Of a DNA stretch of 64,000 nucleotides, positions 37,151 through 46,792 are shown in pieces. The notes under the pieces are model-generated. The model made no database searches, had not been told where the DNA came from, and worked only from the letters and a program-made list of their open reading frames with translations. Origin of the DNA: Algoriphagus litoralis (lineage in GTDB: Bacteria > Bacteroidota > Bacteroidia > Cytophagales > Cyclobacteriaceae); contig NZ_QGOL01000006.1 of the NCBI RefSeq assembly GCF_003259255.1, positions 62,001 through 126,000 on the forward strand, written 5' to 3'. Positions within the stretch are counted from its first letter, which is position 1. Every line of letters starts with the position of its first letter. A program made the position numbers and the translations under genes.

Positions 37151-37471
37151 ATGAAAACCAACTCAAAAATGCTGAACATCTCTTTCAAAAAAGTCTTGTT
37201 ATCATCTGCATTGATTTTTGGAACTGTAGGCTTTTCTCAGGCAAACCACTCTGAACGGAATCAACCGTTGGAAGAAGGAAAGTTTGAAATCGAAATCACC
37301 GGGATGAAAGAACTCCCTTCCATCACCCTAGTGGACAAAGAACTTAACGTCATTGCTGAATTTTATGGGGAATCCACTCAGGTGAAAGAACAGTTTGAAA
37401 GCACCTTCGAAAAAACCGAGCTGCTTTCCAAACACAATAACCGGAGCATTTATCTGATTGTAGGGAAATAA
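37151..37471 (+). CDS. small secreted protein
   Basis: A 106-residue protein from the ATG at 37151 (MKTNSKMLN), preferred to the upstream TTG of the longer frame. A leader (VLLSSALIFGTVGFSQA) is followed by an 80-residue beta-rich domain (KFEIEITGMKELPSITLVDK). Its organisation loosely resembles the secreted protein at 63182-63772 but no clear homology was established. Single gene with a terminator. Confidence 0.75.
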   Translation: MKTNSKMLNISFKKVLLSSALIFGTVGFSQANHSERNQPLEEGKFEIEITGMKELPSITLVDKELNVIAEFYGESTQVKEQFESTFEKTELLSKHNNRSIYLIVGK

Positions 37472-37488
37472 CAACCCAATTCTTCCGC

Positions 37489-37520
37489 AAAAGGCGGGGC
37501 TTCAAGCCTCGCCTTTTTGT
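37489..37520 (+). terminator. Rho-independent terminator
   Basis: AAGGCGGGGCTT pairs, with one G-T wobble, with AAGCCTCGCCTT around a single-base loop centre, followed by T-rich sequence. Confidence 0.8.
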
Positions 37521-37722
37521 TTTTAAGGGCATTTCTAGCACTAGAAAATGAAAACAATGACCCCATTTTGACGAGATTTTTTGCTAAGTCAAGTCCATCT
37601 ATTTCCTCACCACTATTATTCTCCATCAAAAAAATAATACCCTTCAGATATTGAATTTTTGAGGCCTATTATTGGAAAGTTGCAGATTTTCAGAGACTTT
37701 AGACTTTAAGACAATTTTTAAC

Positions 37723-38187
37723 ATGAACATTCAGCCGATTATTCTTTCTCCTTCTGTCGATATTTTGGAGCCTAAGTTGACCAAAAAATTTACCAGTCTG
37801 AGCAATCTTATTTTTGCTGCAGGTAAGCATCACTTGCCTGATCCATTTGTGACTTACCTCAATAAAGAAATTCAAAGCATCAGTCAATTTCCCGGAAACA
37901 CAGAAGAAACATCCAAAATGCTGGGGGAATTGCAAAAAACGATTTTAAAAAAGCTTGAAAAAGAATATGGACTCGTGCCAAGAAATCACTACCGGAATCT
38001 CTGGATTCCGTTGGGAGTCGGAGGTTTAGGATTGCCGATAGGGCTTATTTTTGGATTTGGAATTGGAAACATGGCTTTTCTTGGAGCGGGACTACCCATT
38101 GGATTGGGATTGGGAGTGGCCATCGGGACCTACCTGGATCAAAAAGCCGAAAAAGAAGGAAGACAATTGGAATTTGAAGTTAGCTAA
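37723..38187 (+). CDS. glycine-rich membrane-hairpin protein
   Basis: A 154-residue protein started at the ATG at 37723. A soluble helical N-terminal region (about 1-105) precedes two closely spaced, very glycine-rich hydrophobic segments (GVGGLGLPIGLIFGFGIGNM and AFLGAGLPIGLGLGVAIG), a hairpin that could insert in a membrane. The C-terminal tail is charged (QKAEKEGRQ). I do not recognise the family. Confidence 0.75.
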   Translation: MNIQPIILSPSVDILEPKLTKKFTSLSNLIFAAGKHHLPDPFVTYLNKEIQSISQFPGNTEETSKMLGELQKTILKKLEKEYGLVPRNHYRNLWIPLGVGGLGLPIGLIFGFGIGNMAFLGAGLPIGLGLGVAIGTYLDQKAEKEGRQLEFEVS

Positions 38188-38688
38188 ATGCGAATTTCTG
38201 AATTTCGTAATGGCGCTTTTAGGATTCCTTTCTAAAGTCATCATTTCTTTCAGTTGTTCTAAAAACCAGAAGAAACTGAAGTTTCTCTTTTAAAAATCTC
38301 TTCATTTTTATGTATCCGGGAAAACTGGACTGGATTTCTTCCCCACTTGCATTGGTCTGCACCCTATCGCGGGAGATCTTTGCCTGCCTATCAGAAGCTA
38401 AAGATTTTCAAAGCTGGAAGAAATACTGGTAATCATCTCTTTTGAATTCAAAAAGTGAATCTTTGGGAATAAGATTTCCTAGAGCTCAGCCTCAATTACA
38501 GATCTTTCTCTCAGCTGAATTCGCTCAATAACTTCCAATCGATTTATTCATCGTTTTTGAAGAATTCATCTAAATGATGGAATAGGCTCATATTTTGACC
38601 AAAAACAGGATAGTTGCGGTTTTGATACCGAATATCTTCGCAGCTCTTAACACTAGCTTAACCTTCTTTTACCTAACAAACTTTTGAA
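38188..38688. other. 501-base spacer with no supported gene
   Basis: The only ATG-started frame of note is a 40-codon one (38310-38432) without supporting composition. The sequence is AT-rich and has no strong hairpin or promoter that I could identify. Confidence 0.5.
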
Positions 38689-41349
38689 ATGTCTAAAATC
38701 AAACGACTTTCTTTTATCCTATTTGGATTCCTTTTTCTTTCAGCTTGTACCAAATACACACCTGCAGAGCGGGCAGACCTTGGAGAATTAACAGCCTATT
38801 TCTCATACGAAGGACTGGACCTGGACAGTCTTGGAGCGGACAGTACCGAATTGATGGTAAGTAATTTTGCGGGACCGGATATAGTCCCGAGTCCTTCCTG
38901 TTTGGCAGTAGCAGCTACAGGTGAAGTTTTTGTGGGGGTAGACATGATCGGTTCCTTGGGCAAAACACCTGGTAAAGGAAGTATCGTCAGATTGGTGGAC
39001 ACTGATCATGATGGGACTATGGATGCTCACACCGTATTTGCCAAAGTGGACAATCCGCGTGGCCTCATCGCAATGAAGGACAAAGTATATGTCCTCCACA
39101 CGGTATTTGGAGCAGATAGCTTGGCTCAGGGAATGGACTTGGTGGTATTTGAAGACAAAGATCAGGATGGAATAGCAGATGGTGCGGCGCGGCCATTGAT
39201 TACCAACATCAGCACTAAAAACCAATTGCAAAGCAGGGGAACCGACCACTCCACCAATGGCATCCGAATGGGAATAGACGGATGGATCTATATCGCCGTA
39301 GGGGACTTTGGTTTTGTGGATGCGGAAGACCGTGAAGGCACCAAGCTTACCATGCTGGGTGGGGGAATCGTACGCGTAAGACCTGATGGTACTGGGATGG
39401 AAGTCTATACGCATGGTACTAGAAACATCTATGATGTAGCGATTGATCCATTTATGAATATCTACACTCGAGGCAATACCAATGATGGTGGAGGTTGGAA
39501 TATTCGATTTATCCATCACCTCCAAAGTGGAGAATATGGCTACCCTAGCCTTTTTAAGCATTTCACTGATGAGATTCTTCCTGCACTGGTCGATTTGGGA
39601 GGTGGATCTGGGACAGGTTCCTATTTCATGGATGATGATCGCTGGCCAGCCAAATACAACCATGTGCCCATGATGGCTGATTGGGGCAATAGCCAACTGT
39701 ACATTCACAGGGTCACTATGGATGGTCCGAGTTTTACTCAGGCAGATGAACGATTCATTAAGCTGGCGCAAATCACTGACGTAGATTTGGATGGCACTGG
39801 CAGGATGTATCTGGCAGCTTGGGACGGAGCAGGATACCGGGGTAGTCCGGAGAAAGGCTATGTGGTACGTGTCGTTCCAAAAGACTGGAAGTTTGAACCG
39901 TATATGGATTTGAAAAATGCTTCCGTACAAGAACTCGCTGAACTGCTAAAAGCAAGAAATTCGGTAACACGACTGGATGCACAGCAGGAACTGCTCACCC
40001 GCTCAAAAGCAGAAGCCGCTTCGGCAGCCTTAGAAATCGCACAAAATCGAATTTTACCCCTTGACGCACGGGTTGCCGCACTTTTCACTTACTCCCAACT
40101 CACCTGCGCTGCAGGAGTGCAGGAATTGATCAAACTTAGTGAAGAGGATAAGATTCGGGAATTTGCCCTGCGGGCCTTGACCGACCGGAAAAACTGTATG
40201 GAATCAGTTCCAGTAGACCTATTTATCGCAGCGGCTCAGGATGCCAATCCTCGGGTTCAGGCAGTAGCACTGGTTGGTTTGGGAAGACTTGGTGACAAAA
40301 AAGCCGCAGACGTCCTTCTGGACTTTCAAGTACCCACATCTGCAAAAAGTCCCGCTAAAGAAACAGAAGGTCCACATGCCACACCGAATTCTTCGATAAT
40401 TCTTCCTCACTTGGCAGTCAAAGCCCTACAGGACCTAAATGCAGTAGAGGAAGTAGTAGAGGCTGTAGATTCGGAAAATTACCGGCTTGCCCTGTGGACT
40501 CTACGAGGGATGCACGATCCCAAAGCCTTCGACGGATTGCTGGCAGCCTATGAAAAAACAGATGATCCAGTAAAAGAAGCTGAGATTCTAAGTACTCTTG
40601 CCAGACTTTACCAAAAGGAAGCGCCCTACGATGGTAGCTGGTGGTGGGGAACCCGTCCGGATACCCATGGTCCCTATTACAAAGCAATCGATTGGGACAA
40701 ATCTGAGCAGATCAAATCCTTCCTTTTGGAAGAACATGCCAAGGCTGACGCATCCCAAAAGTCAAAATTCGCCACAATGAATGATCGCTTCCGTCTCGGA
40801 ATCGTGGAATTGGGCACGGAAGCAACTTCACCAGAAGTTGAAGAAACAGTCGTAGATCTGGAATCCATCAAAAACAAAAAAGGACAGGTTGGTGCCGCTT
40901 CAATCGAGGATGTAGTACTGGCTGTGGCAGCTATCAAAGGAGATGCAGTCAAGGGCAAAAGCCTTTTTGTCAGCCAAGGTTGCTTGGCCTGTCACAGCAT
41001 CGAAAAAGGACAGCCGCTCAAAGGTCCCTACATGGGACAGATCGGCTCGATACTCAGCAGGGATCAGATTACCGAATCAATCCTGAAACCCAATGCCTCG
41101 ATCTCTCAGGGATTTGCCTCCATTCAGATCACAACTAACGATGGGAAATTCTACATGGGTTTTGTCACAGCAGAATCCTCAGATGAATTGACCATCAGAG
41201 ATATTGCAGGAAACGCTACCAAGCTGGAAAAAAAGAATATCAAAGAGCGAAAAGAACTTGAAAACTCCATGATGCCTGCTGGGCTCGCCAACTCACTTTC
41301 ATTTGAAGAATTGGCCTCTTTAGTGACCTACTTGTCTTTGCAAAAGTAA
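38689..41349 (+). CDS. cytochrome-c lipoprotein with dehydrogenase-like propeller
   Basis: An 886-residue exported lipoprotein (leader LSFILFGFLFLSAC). Residues about 60-410 form a sorbosone/glucose dehydrogenase-like beta-propeller (VDTDHDGTMDAHTVFAKVD, then VFEDKDQDGIADGAARPLI, with calcium-type DxDxDG loops). Residues about 420-620 are HEAT-like repeats (ARVAALFTY; ANPRVQAVALVGLGRLG). A C-terminal cytochrome-c domain has CLACH at residue 765 and the likely distal Met in ENSMMPAGLA. This order is that of PVC-type membrane-bound dehydrogenases common in Bacteroidota. It oxidises an unknown substrate, probably a carbohydrate, in the periplasm. Confidence 0.88.
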   Translation: MSKIKRLSFILFGFLFLSACTKYTPAERADLGELTAYFSYEGLDLDSLGADSTELMVSNFAGPDIVPSPSCLAVAATGEVFVGVDMIGSLGKTPGKGSIVRLVDTDHDGTMDAHTVFAKVDNPRGLIAMKDKVYVLHTVFGADSLAQGMDLVVFEDKDQDGIADGAARPLITNISTKNQLQSRGTDHSTNGIRMGIDGWIYIAVGDFGFVDAEDREGTKLTMLGGGIVRVRPDGTGMEVYTHGTRNIYDVAIDPFMNIYTRGNTNDGGGWNIRFIHHLQSGEYGYPSLFKHFTDEILPALVDLGGGSGTGSYFMDDDRWPAKYNHVPMMADWGNSQLYIHRVTMDGPSFTQADERFIKLAQITDVDLDGTGRMYLAAWDGAGYRGSPEKGYVVRVVPKDWKFEPYMDLKNASVQELAELLKARNSVTRLDAQQELLTRSKAEAASAALEIAQNRILPLDARVAALFTYSQLTCAAGVQELIKLSEEDKIREFALRALTDRKNCMESVPVDLFIAAAQDANPRVQAVALVGLGRLGDKKAADVLLDFQVPTSAKSPAKETEGPHATPNSSIILPHLAVKALQDLNAVEEVVEAVDSENYRLALWTLRGMHDPKAFDGLLAAYEKTDDPVKEAEILSTLARLYQKEAPYDGSWWWGTRPDTHGPYYKAIDWDKSEQIKSFLLEEHAKADASQKSKFATMNDRFRLGIVELGTEATSPEVEETVVDLESIKNKKGQVGAASIEDVVLAVAAIKGDAVKGKSLFVSQGCLACHSIEKGQPLKGPYMGQIGSILSRDQITESILKPNASISQGFASIQITTNDGKFYMGFVTAESSDELTIRDIAGNATKLEKKNIKERKELENSMMPAGLANSLSFEELASLVTYLSLQK

Positions 41350-41381
41350 CTTCTGAGACAAGATAAAAACCTGACCCCAAT

Positions 41382-41414
41382 AAACCGGAAAGAGAATTCT
41401 TCCGGTTTTTTTTG
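41382..41414 (+). terminator. Rho-independent terminator
   Basis: AAACCGGAA (41382-41390) pairs with TTCCGGTTT, followed by a continuous T-run, 33 bases after the stop of the cytochrome gene. Confidence 0.9.
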
Positions 41415-41488
41415 TTTTCTATGCCCAGTAACTTATTCAATTTGATTTTCTTTGGAAAAGATTTTTAACCAACTACGCTATCAACAAA

Positions 41489-42322
41489 ATGAAACACGGA
41501 ATTCTGATTTTTCTGGCAATCATTCTTTTCAACTGCCACACGCAAGCTCAAAATTCATCTCCATGTGAAGAAAAAGCGCTCTTTTCCCCACTCACAAACC
41601 ATAACATTTCATTCTGTGAAGTCAAAAAATTTGACGAGATGGAATTCAGGTATCAGGATGAAAATGGTAATACCCAAACCATGACCAAGGCAGGCGAACT
41701 CACACAGACCTCCTATGCATGGCAAGGGGACTTTGAACAGCGACCTTCAAAAGTTCAGATTTTCAAAAACTACGAAAACGCTGTCATCCAATCCGGCGGG
41801 GAGGTTTTGTACAATTATGCCACAATCAACTTTAAATTAAAAAAAGGTGGAGACACCTTTTACATTCAAGTCAGAACGGACAATAGTGGCACCTATGAGG
41901 TGTTTACCCTACGGGAAGCAGCATTAGACCAAGAGGTGTTTTTGAATGCTGCTACCATCGCAAAAATCATCAATGAAGAGGGTCAGGTTAATTTCTATGG
42001 CATCTATTTCGATACCGACAAAGCGGAAATCAAGCCCGAATCCGATCCGATGCTTAAGGAGATTGCAGGGTATCTCAGCGCCAACCCAACCAAGAACGTA
42101 TTCTTTGTAGGCCACACGGATCTGACGGGTGATTTGACTCACAATCAAAATCTCTCCGAACTCAGAGCTAAAGCGGTCATGAATGCACTGGTAGAAAGCT
42201 ATGGAATATCAGCCAATAGGCTAAAGGCATTTGGAGTTGGACCGCTGAGCCCTGTATCCTCCAATACCAGTGAGGAAGGCAAAGCTCGAAACCGACGTGT
42301 GGTCATGGTCCTATCTAATTGA
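41489..42322 (+). CDS. OmpA-family outer-membrane protein
   Basis: A 277-residue exported protein (leader ILIFLAIILFNCHTQAQ). The C-terminal ~110 residues are an OmpA domain: IYFDTDKAEIKPES, FVGHTDLTGDLTHNQNLSE and RLKAFGVGPLSPV, then NRRVVMVL, which bind peptidoglycan. The N-terminal half (to about 160) is a beta-rich region of unknown role. The stop lies just before the cyclophilin gene, so they are probably co-transcribed. Confidence 0.92.
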   Translation: MKHGILIFLAIILFNCHTQAQNSSPCEEKALFSPLTNHNISFCEVKKFDEMEFRYQDENGNTQTMTKAGELTQTSYAWQGDFEQRPSKVQIFKNYENAVIQSGGEVLYNYATINFKLKKGGDTFYIQVRTDNSGTYEVFTLREAALDQEVFLNAATIAKIINEEGQVNFYGIYFDTDKAEIKPESDPMLKEIAGYLSANPTKNVFFVGHTDLTGDLTHNQNLSELRAKAVMNALVESYGISANRLKAFGVGPLSPVSSNTSEEGKARNRRVVMVLSN

Positions 42323-42330
42323 TTCCAAAT

Positions 42331-43188
42331 ATGCCCCAGCTCCTTAATTCACTGATAGTATCGCTTCTTATTTTCTTACAATTGAGCGAGGTATGTTTTC
42401 AAAGCTCACAGGACACTTTGAATCGTCCATTGAACCCCAAGGATCCGATTCAGGTAGAGTTGGTCACGAATTTTGGAACGATCCTCCTCCAGCTTTCGGA
42501 TGAAACACCACTCCACCGGGATAATTTTGTCAAACTTGTGGAGTCAGGAACCTATGATAGTCTGCTTTTTCACCGGGTGATCAAAGAATTCATGATTCAA
42601 GGTGGTGACACCCAAAGTAAATATGCCGATTCTGTTGCCCGGCTCGGCAGCAGTGACCTCCCCTATCAGATTCCGGCAGAGATTGTCCCTAGCCTTTTTC
42701 ATAAAAAAGGAGCACTTGCAGCTGCACGAACTGGCAATCCCGAGCGGGCATCCAGCAGCACTCAGTTTTACATTGTACAAGGTAAAATTCAAAATGATAG
42801 CCTCCTGAACCACAATGAAGGCCGAATCAATAAAATGCTGGCCCGACACTACGGAATCAATGATCCTGCAAACAAACCCTTGATTGATTCGCTCGAAATG
42901 GCCAGAACTGCCAAAGACAGCATCCAAGTCAAGGAACTCAATACCCGGCTAAATCAACGATTGGACAATTACTGGAATTTTGAAAAGTATACCATCCCAG
43001 CGGAGCATCGTTTGGTGTATCAAACCATCGGCGGAACCCCGCATTTGGATCAAAACTATACGGTTTTTGGAGAGGTGATTTCAGGTTTGGATGTGGTAGA
43101 CTCCATCGCGGCGGTAGAAACGAACCGTCAGGATCGACCCATTTCAGAGGTGAGAATTCTAAGGATGCGCATCGTGTCAAAAAAATAA
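42331..43188 (+). CDS. exported cyclophilin-type peptidyl-prolyl isomerase
   Basis: A 285-residue protein from the ATG at 42331; an earlier TTG would overlap the OmpA stop. Leader (LIVSLLIFLQLSEV), then a cyclophilin fold with NFGTILLQLSDETPLHRDNFV, LFHRVIKEFMIQGGD, AARTGNPERASSSTQFYIVQG and the final NYTVFGEVISGLDVVDSIA. A helical insertion (about 150-210, HNEGRINKMLARHYGINDP) is typical of Bacteroidota periplasmic PPIases. It folds outer-membrane or secreted proteins. Confidence 0.92.
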   Translation: MPQLLNSLIVSLLIFLQLSEVCFQSSQDTLNRPLNPKDPIQVELVTNFGTILLQLSDETPLHRDNFVKLVESGTYDSLLFHRVIKEFMIQGGDTQSKYADSVARLGSSDLPYQIPAEIVPSLFHKKGALAAARTGNPERASSSTQFYIVQGKIQNDSLLNHNEGRINKMLARHYGINDPANKPLIDSLEMARTAKDSIQVKELNTRLNQRLDNYWNFEKYTIPAEHRLVYQTIGGTPHLDQNYTVFGEVISGLDVVDSIAAVETNRQDRPISEVRILRMRIVSKK

Positions 43189-43264
43189 AACAGGGTTCCT
43201 CAACAAGCGAATGGCCATTTCTGTACCTTCCTGAAAGTTGAACTTAAACTAAACGACCCAACTC

Positions 43265-43378
43265 ATGGCAAAGCAACCAGAAGGCAAAAAAAAGGACGAT
43301 AAGTCCAAAGCCACCAAAACCCTGAAAGAAAAACGTGCTGACAAAGCAGCAAAAAAGGAAAGTAAAAAGCGGGATTAG
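43265..43378 (+). CDS. 37-residue lysine-rich small protein
   Basis: An ATG-started frame of 37 codons (MAKQPEGKKKDDKSKATKTL, then KEKRADKAAKKESKKRD). It is about 40 percent lysine, with no hydrophobic core, and is followed by a strong terminator. The codons are orderly and a purine-rich stretch precedes the ATG. It could be a nucleoid-binding or RNA-binding micropeptide; the function is unknown. Too short for common gene finders. Confidence 0.65.
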   Translation: MAKQPEGKKKDDKSKATKTLKEKRADKAAKKESKKRD

Positions 43379-43409
43379 TCCTTGAAAATCAGAACTTAAT
43401 TTAAATAGG

Positions 43410-43436
43410 AAAAGACAGCTTTTTGCTGTCTTTTTT
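43410..43436 (+). terminator. Rho-independent terminator
   Basis: AAAAGACAGC (43410-43419) and GCTGTCTTTT (43425-43434) form a perfect 10-bp stem with a five-base loop and T-run, also available to the convergent Rrf2 gene. Confidence 0.92.
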
Positions 43437-43477
43437 CTTTTTCACTTTTTCAAAAGAAAATCGTTCAATCGGGTGAA

Positions 43478-43894
43478 TTACTCCTTTGGCAGCGCAAGTG
43501 TGGTAATGGGCCGTTCTAAGATGGGAACCATTTCAGACCGTACTTCCGCAAAAAGCTTTCGGATTCTACAAGTAGCTTCATCGGTACACTCAGGACAAGA
43601 CTCATAAAACCGCTCAGAGATACAGGGAATAAGTGCAATAGGCCCATCCATAGCGCGCATGACCTGTGCAATACTGATCAAAGCAGGGTCTTTGGCCAGG
43701 GCATACCCACCTTCCGCACCTCTTATGCTTTTGACCAATTGATGAGTCTTGAGATCCCGAAGGATATTCTCCAAAAATTTATACGGAATGGTTTCTTTCT
43801 CAGAAATCAACTTTGCAGATGCAGGTACCAACTCTGGGTGATCCTGTAGAAAAAGAATGGTTTTGATGGCGTATTTGGCTCTCTTGGATAGCAT
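43478..43894 (-). CDS. Rrf2-family transcriptional regulator
   Basis: A 138-residue winged-helix regulator. The N-terminal LSKRAKYAIKTILFLQDHP, helix with KFLENILRDLKTHQLVKSIRG and wing GAEGGYALAKDP are diagnostic for Rrf2. The C-terminal half carries four cysteines (PCISERFYESCPECTDEATC), spaced C-x8-C-x2-C-x5-C, similar to Fe-S-binding Rrf2 proteins but not identical to IscR. It is divergent from a TonB-dependent receptor. A palindrome repeated before that receptor and before the TauE gene is its likely operator. A sulfur- or thiol-responsive role is inferred. Confidence 0.9.
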   Translation of the reverse strand: MLSKRAKYAIKTILFLQDHPELVPASAKLISEKETIPYKFLENILRDLKTHQLVKSIRGAEGGYALAKDPALISIAQVMRAMDGPIALIPCISERFYESCPECTDEATCRIRKLFAEVRSEMVPILERPITTLALPKE

Positions 43895-44023
43895 GCGTAT
43901 TTAATCGTTGCTTGAAAGTACAAAAAACCATGGATTTTGGGTCAAAATCCAGTTTGGTCAACCACTGAAAATCCCTCAAAAAAAAATAAAGCGTAATTCT
44001 TTTTCTGAATTCAAAATCTGTAA

Positions 44024-44056
44024 TACATTTGTTTTAATTCCTATCATTTCTATAGG
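44024..44056 (+). promoter_or_regulatory. TonB-receptor promoter with putative Rrf2 operator
   Basis: TACATTTG (44024-44031) matches the -7 element. Immediately downstream, CCTATCATTTCTATAGG (44040-44056), an inverted CCTAT/ATAGG repeat with a seven-base centre, would cover the transcription start. The same site with two differences occurs upstream of the TauE gene at 47725. The location fits repression. Confidence 0.6.
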
Positions 44057-44187
44057 ATTTATCTATTTAATATGTTTTTAAATTAATCAACCTATTTCTG
44101 AAACCAAGCAGGTCATAAAAGTCACCTATGCAAGTGATTCAAGATCCTTCCTGATTCCAAAACCTATTCAAATCAAACTGCTAATCC

Positions 44188-46731
44188 ATGAAGCATTCCC
44201 TACTCTTATTCCTATTCCTTCTACTTGGAGAACAAGCTTGGACTCAAGTTATAGTCAGAGGTAAAGTCCTCGACAGTCAAAAAATGCCGCTCATTGGTGC
44301 GACTGTAGTAGTCTCTGGATCAAATACCTATGCTATAACTTCCGAATCGGGTGATTTTCAACTAAATCACGACAAAGGATACCCGATGACCATTCAGGTC
44401 AATTATGTGGGTTACAGAGAATTTAAAACCGAACTGACAATTCCGGCTGAGGATTACTTGGAAATTTTAATGGAAGAGGACCTTGAAATAGCTGAAGTCC
44501 TCATTACCGCCAGAAGAAGAACTGAGGAAGTTCAAAAAGTACCCATTCCAATCTCAGTAGTTGGAGGTCCCAAAATCGAGGAGACAGGATCATTTAACGT
44601 CAATCGAGTAAAAGAATTGGTGCCCACAGTTCAGCTTTATTCCTCTAATCCTAGGAATACTACCCTGAACATCAGGGGACTTGGATCCACATTTGGACTG
44701 ACCAATGACGGGATTGATCCAGGCGTTGGATTCTATGTGGATGGAGTATACTATGCCAGACCGGCAGCGACTACTTTGGATTTTATCGATATCGAGCAGA
44801 TCGAAGTACTCCGAGGGCCCCAAGGGACACTCTTTGGGAAAAATACCACGGCAGGTGCCTTAAATATTTCCACCCGACTGCCAAGCTATACTCCAGGAGG
44901 AACGGTGGAGTTGAGTTATGGGAATTTTGGATTTGTACAGGCAAGGGCTTCAGTTACCGGTCCCCTATCCCAAAAACTTGCTGCAAGGGTTTCTTTTTCA
45001 GGTACTCAACGAAATGGAACCCTAGAGAATATCCAAACCGGGAGATTCATGAACGACCTCAATAACCTCGGATTCAGAGGGCAGTTGCTGTACAATCCTT
45101 CCAGCAAGGTGGAAATTATCCTGGCCGGTGATGCAAGCACTCAGCGACCGGACGGCTATGCTCAGGTGGTAGCCGGGGTAGTCGAAACCCAGCGGGCTCC
45201 CTATCGACGATTTGAGCAAATCATTGCTGATTTGAATTATGAATTACCCACCAGAAATGCTTTTGACCGTATAGTTGATCATGATACGCCTTGGAGATCA
45301 AACAATGATCTGGGTGGACTTTCATTCAATGCAGATATCCAAATCGGAGAAGGAACCTTGACCTCAACCACTGCTTGGAGATATTGGAACTGGGGACCTT
45401 CCAATGACCGGGATTTTACCGGATTACCGGTATTGACACTTTCCCAAGCGCCTTCCCGACATGATCAATTTTCACAGGAGATTCGCTATGCAGGTGATTT
45501 CTCCAAAAAACTCAGTGGCGTATTCGGAGTATTTTACTTAAGTCAAAATCTTAAAACAACTCCATTCCACACCGAAGAATCCGGAGCTGCTCAATGGAGA
45601 TTCGCTCAAAACACCACCAGTCCGCTCTGGGCTACTCCTGGATTACTGGAAGGTTACGGAATCAGAACTACCTCCCTCCTAGAATCAGCCAGTGCGGCAG
45701 TGTTCGGTCAGCTGGATTGGGCAATCACGGAGAAACTTCATTTCCTTCCCGGAATCCGCTTTAATTACGACCAAAAAGAGGTGGATTATGACCGGGTAGC
45801 GTATGGAGGACTAGAGACAGATGATCCAGCACTTTTGGCTATCAAGCGTTCGGTATATTCTTCTCAGAGCTTTCAAGCCAATGTGGAAGATCAGAATTGG
45901 TCAGGACAAGCAACAATTGCCTATTCATTTAATGACAAAATCAATGCGTTCAGTACTTTATCCTCCAGCTACAAACCAATAGGGATCAATCTGGGAGGGC
46001 TACCTTCAGTGGCAGGGCAACCGCTTCTTGAATTGGCCGAAGTACTGCCAGAATATGTGGTTCACTATGAACTTGGAATCAAAACTAGTCCAACTAAAGG
46101 GTCAACAGTAAACTTGGTATTTCATAATACTAACATTGAAAATTATCAGACGCTCGTCCAAACAGCAGAAGTCGGCGTAAATCGTGGATACCTAGCTAAC
46201 GCTGAAGAAGTCCGAGTTCTAGGTCTAGAATTGGACGGCAGTGTTCGACTCAGTTCCCAATTCTCATTTACAGGTGCTTTGGCTTACACAGACGCGATCT
46301 ATGTTTCCTTCCCCAATGCTACAGTTCCTTTAGAAGAAACTGGTGGAGAGTCCGCATTTAAGGACATTTCAGGCGGGAGACTTCCAGGTGTTTCCAAATG
46401 GGCGGGTTCATTTGGAGGTGAGTATTCCAAACCTGCCAAATTCTTCGGAACTGCTGGAAGCTTTTTCGCAGGATCTGATGTATTCTTCCGGTCTGAATTT
46501 TCCTCCAGCCCTTCTCCCTCCCAATTCCTCAATGTAGATGGCTATGCCTTAGTCAATGCAAGAGTAGGGTATAGAGTAAAAGAAGGTTTTTCAGCATTCA
46601 TCTGGGCTAGAAACTTATTGAATACCAATTACTATGAACAGCTACTTCCGGCGGCTGGAAACGCCGGCCATTTTGCAGCGGTCTTGGGTGATCCGGCCAC
46701 CTATGGACTCACTTTGAAATATGAATTCTAA
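44188..46731 (+). CDS. TonB-dependent receptor with carboxypeptidase-like N-terminal domain
   Basis: An 847-residue outer-membrane transporter. A leader (LLLFLFLLLGEQAWTQ) is followed by a CarboxypepD_reg-like domain (VRGKVLDSQKMPLIGATVVV, about residues 22-100). The plug domain carries VPIPISVVGG, LNIRGLGSTF and IEVLRGPQGTLFGKNTTAG. The C-terminal beta-barrel ends in ATYGLTLKYEF, whose terminal aromatic residue is typical. No SusD partner follows, unlike polysaccharide receptors. Given the neighbouring Rrf2 regulator and the TauE/SafE gene with a shared operator, a sulfur compound, metal complex or siderophore is a plausible substrate. Confidence 0.93.
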   Translation: MKHSLLLFLFLLLGEQAWTQVIVRGKVLDSQKMPLIGATVVVSGSNTYAITSESGDFQLNHDKGYPMTIQVNYVGYREFKTELTIPAEDYLEILMEEDLEIAEVLITARRRTEEVQKVPIPISVVGGPKIEETGSFNVNRVKELVPTVQLYSSNPRNTTLNIRGLGSTFGLTNDGIDPGVGFYVDGVYYARPAATTLDFIDIEQIEVLRGPQGTLFGKNTTAGALNISTRLPSYTPGGTVELSYGNFGFVQARASVTGPLSQKLAARVSFSGTQRNGTLENIQTGRFMNDLNNLGFRGQLLYNPSSKVEIILAGDASTQRPDGYAQVVAGVVETQRAPYRRFEQIIADLNYELPTRNAFDRIVDHDTPWRSNNDLGGLSFNADIQIGEGTLTSTTAWRYWNWGPSNDRDFTGLPVLTLSQAPSRHDQFSQEIRYAGDFSKKLSGVFGVFYLSQNLKTTPFHTEESGAAQWRFAQNTTSPLWATPGLLEGYGIRTTSLLESASAAVFGQLDWAITEKLHFLPGIRFNYDQKEVDYDRVAYGGLETDDPALLAIKRSVYSSQSFQANVEDQNWSGQATIAYSFNDKINAFSTLSSSYKPIGINLGGLPSVAGQPLLELAEVLPEYVVHYELGIKTSPTKGSTVNLVFHNTNIENYQTLVQTAEVGVNRGYLANAEEVRVLGLELDGSVRLSSQFSFTGALAYTDAIYVSFPNATVPLEETGGESAFKDISGGRLPGVSKWAGSFGGEYSKPAKFFGTAGSFFAGSDVFFRSEFSSSPSPSQFLNVDGYALVNARVGYRVKEGFSAFIWARNLLNTNYYEQLLPAAGNAGHFAAVLGDPATYGLTLKYEF

Positions 46732-46760
46732 AAAAACTACTACTTATAGACTAGCAAATG

Positions 46761-46790
46761 AAGACCCGAGAAGTTAAAAGCTCGGGTCTT
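46761..46790. terminator. hairpin between convergent genes
   Basis: AAGACCCGAG pairs perfectly with CTCGGGTCTT around a ten-base loop. No long T-run follows on either strand, so it may be a weak bidirectional terminator. Confidence 0.6.
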
Positions 46791-46792
46791 GG

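Noticed and set aside
38051..38293. 80-codon frame with Trp/Asp-rich repeats
   Set aside because: Out-of-frame shadow of the glycine-rich membrane-hairpin gene ending at 38187.
38310..38432. 40-codon ATG frame in the 501-base spacer
   Set aside because: Cysteine- and tryptophan-rich random-looking composition, no ribosome site or promoter evident; left unannotated.
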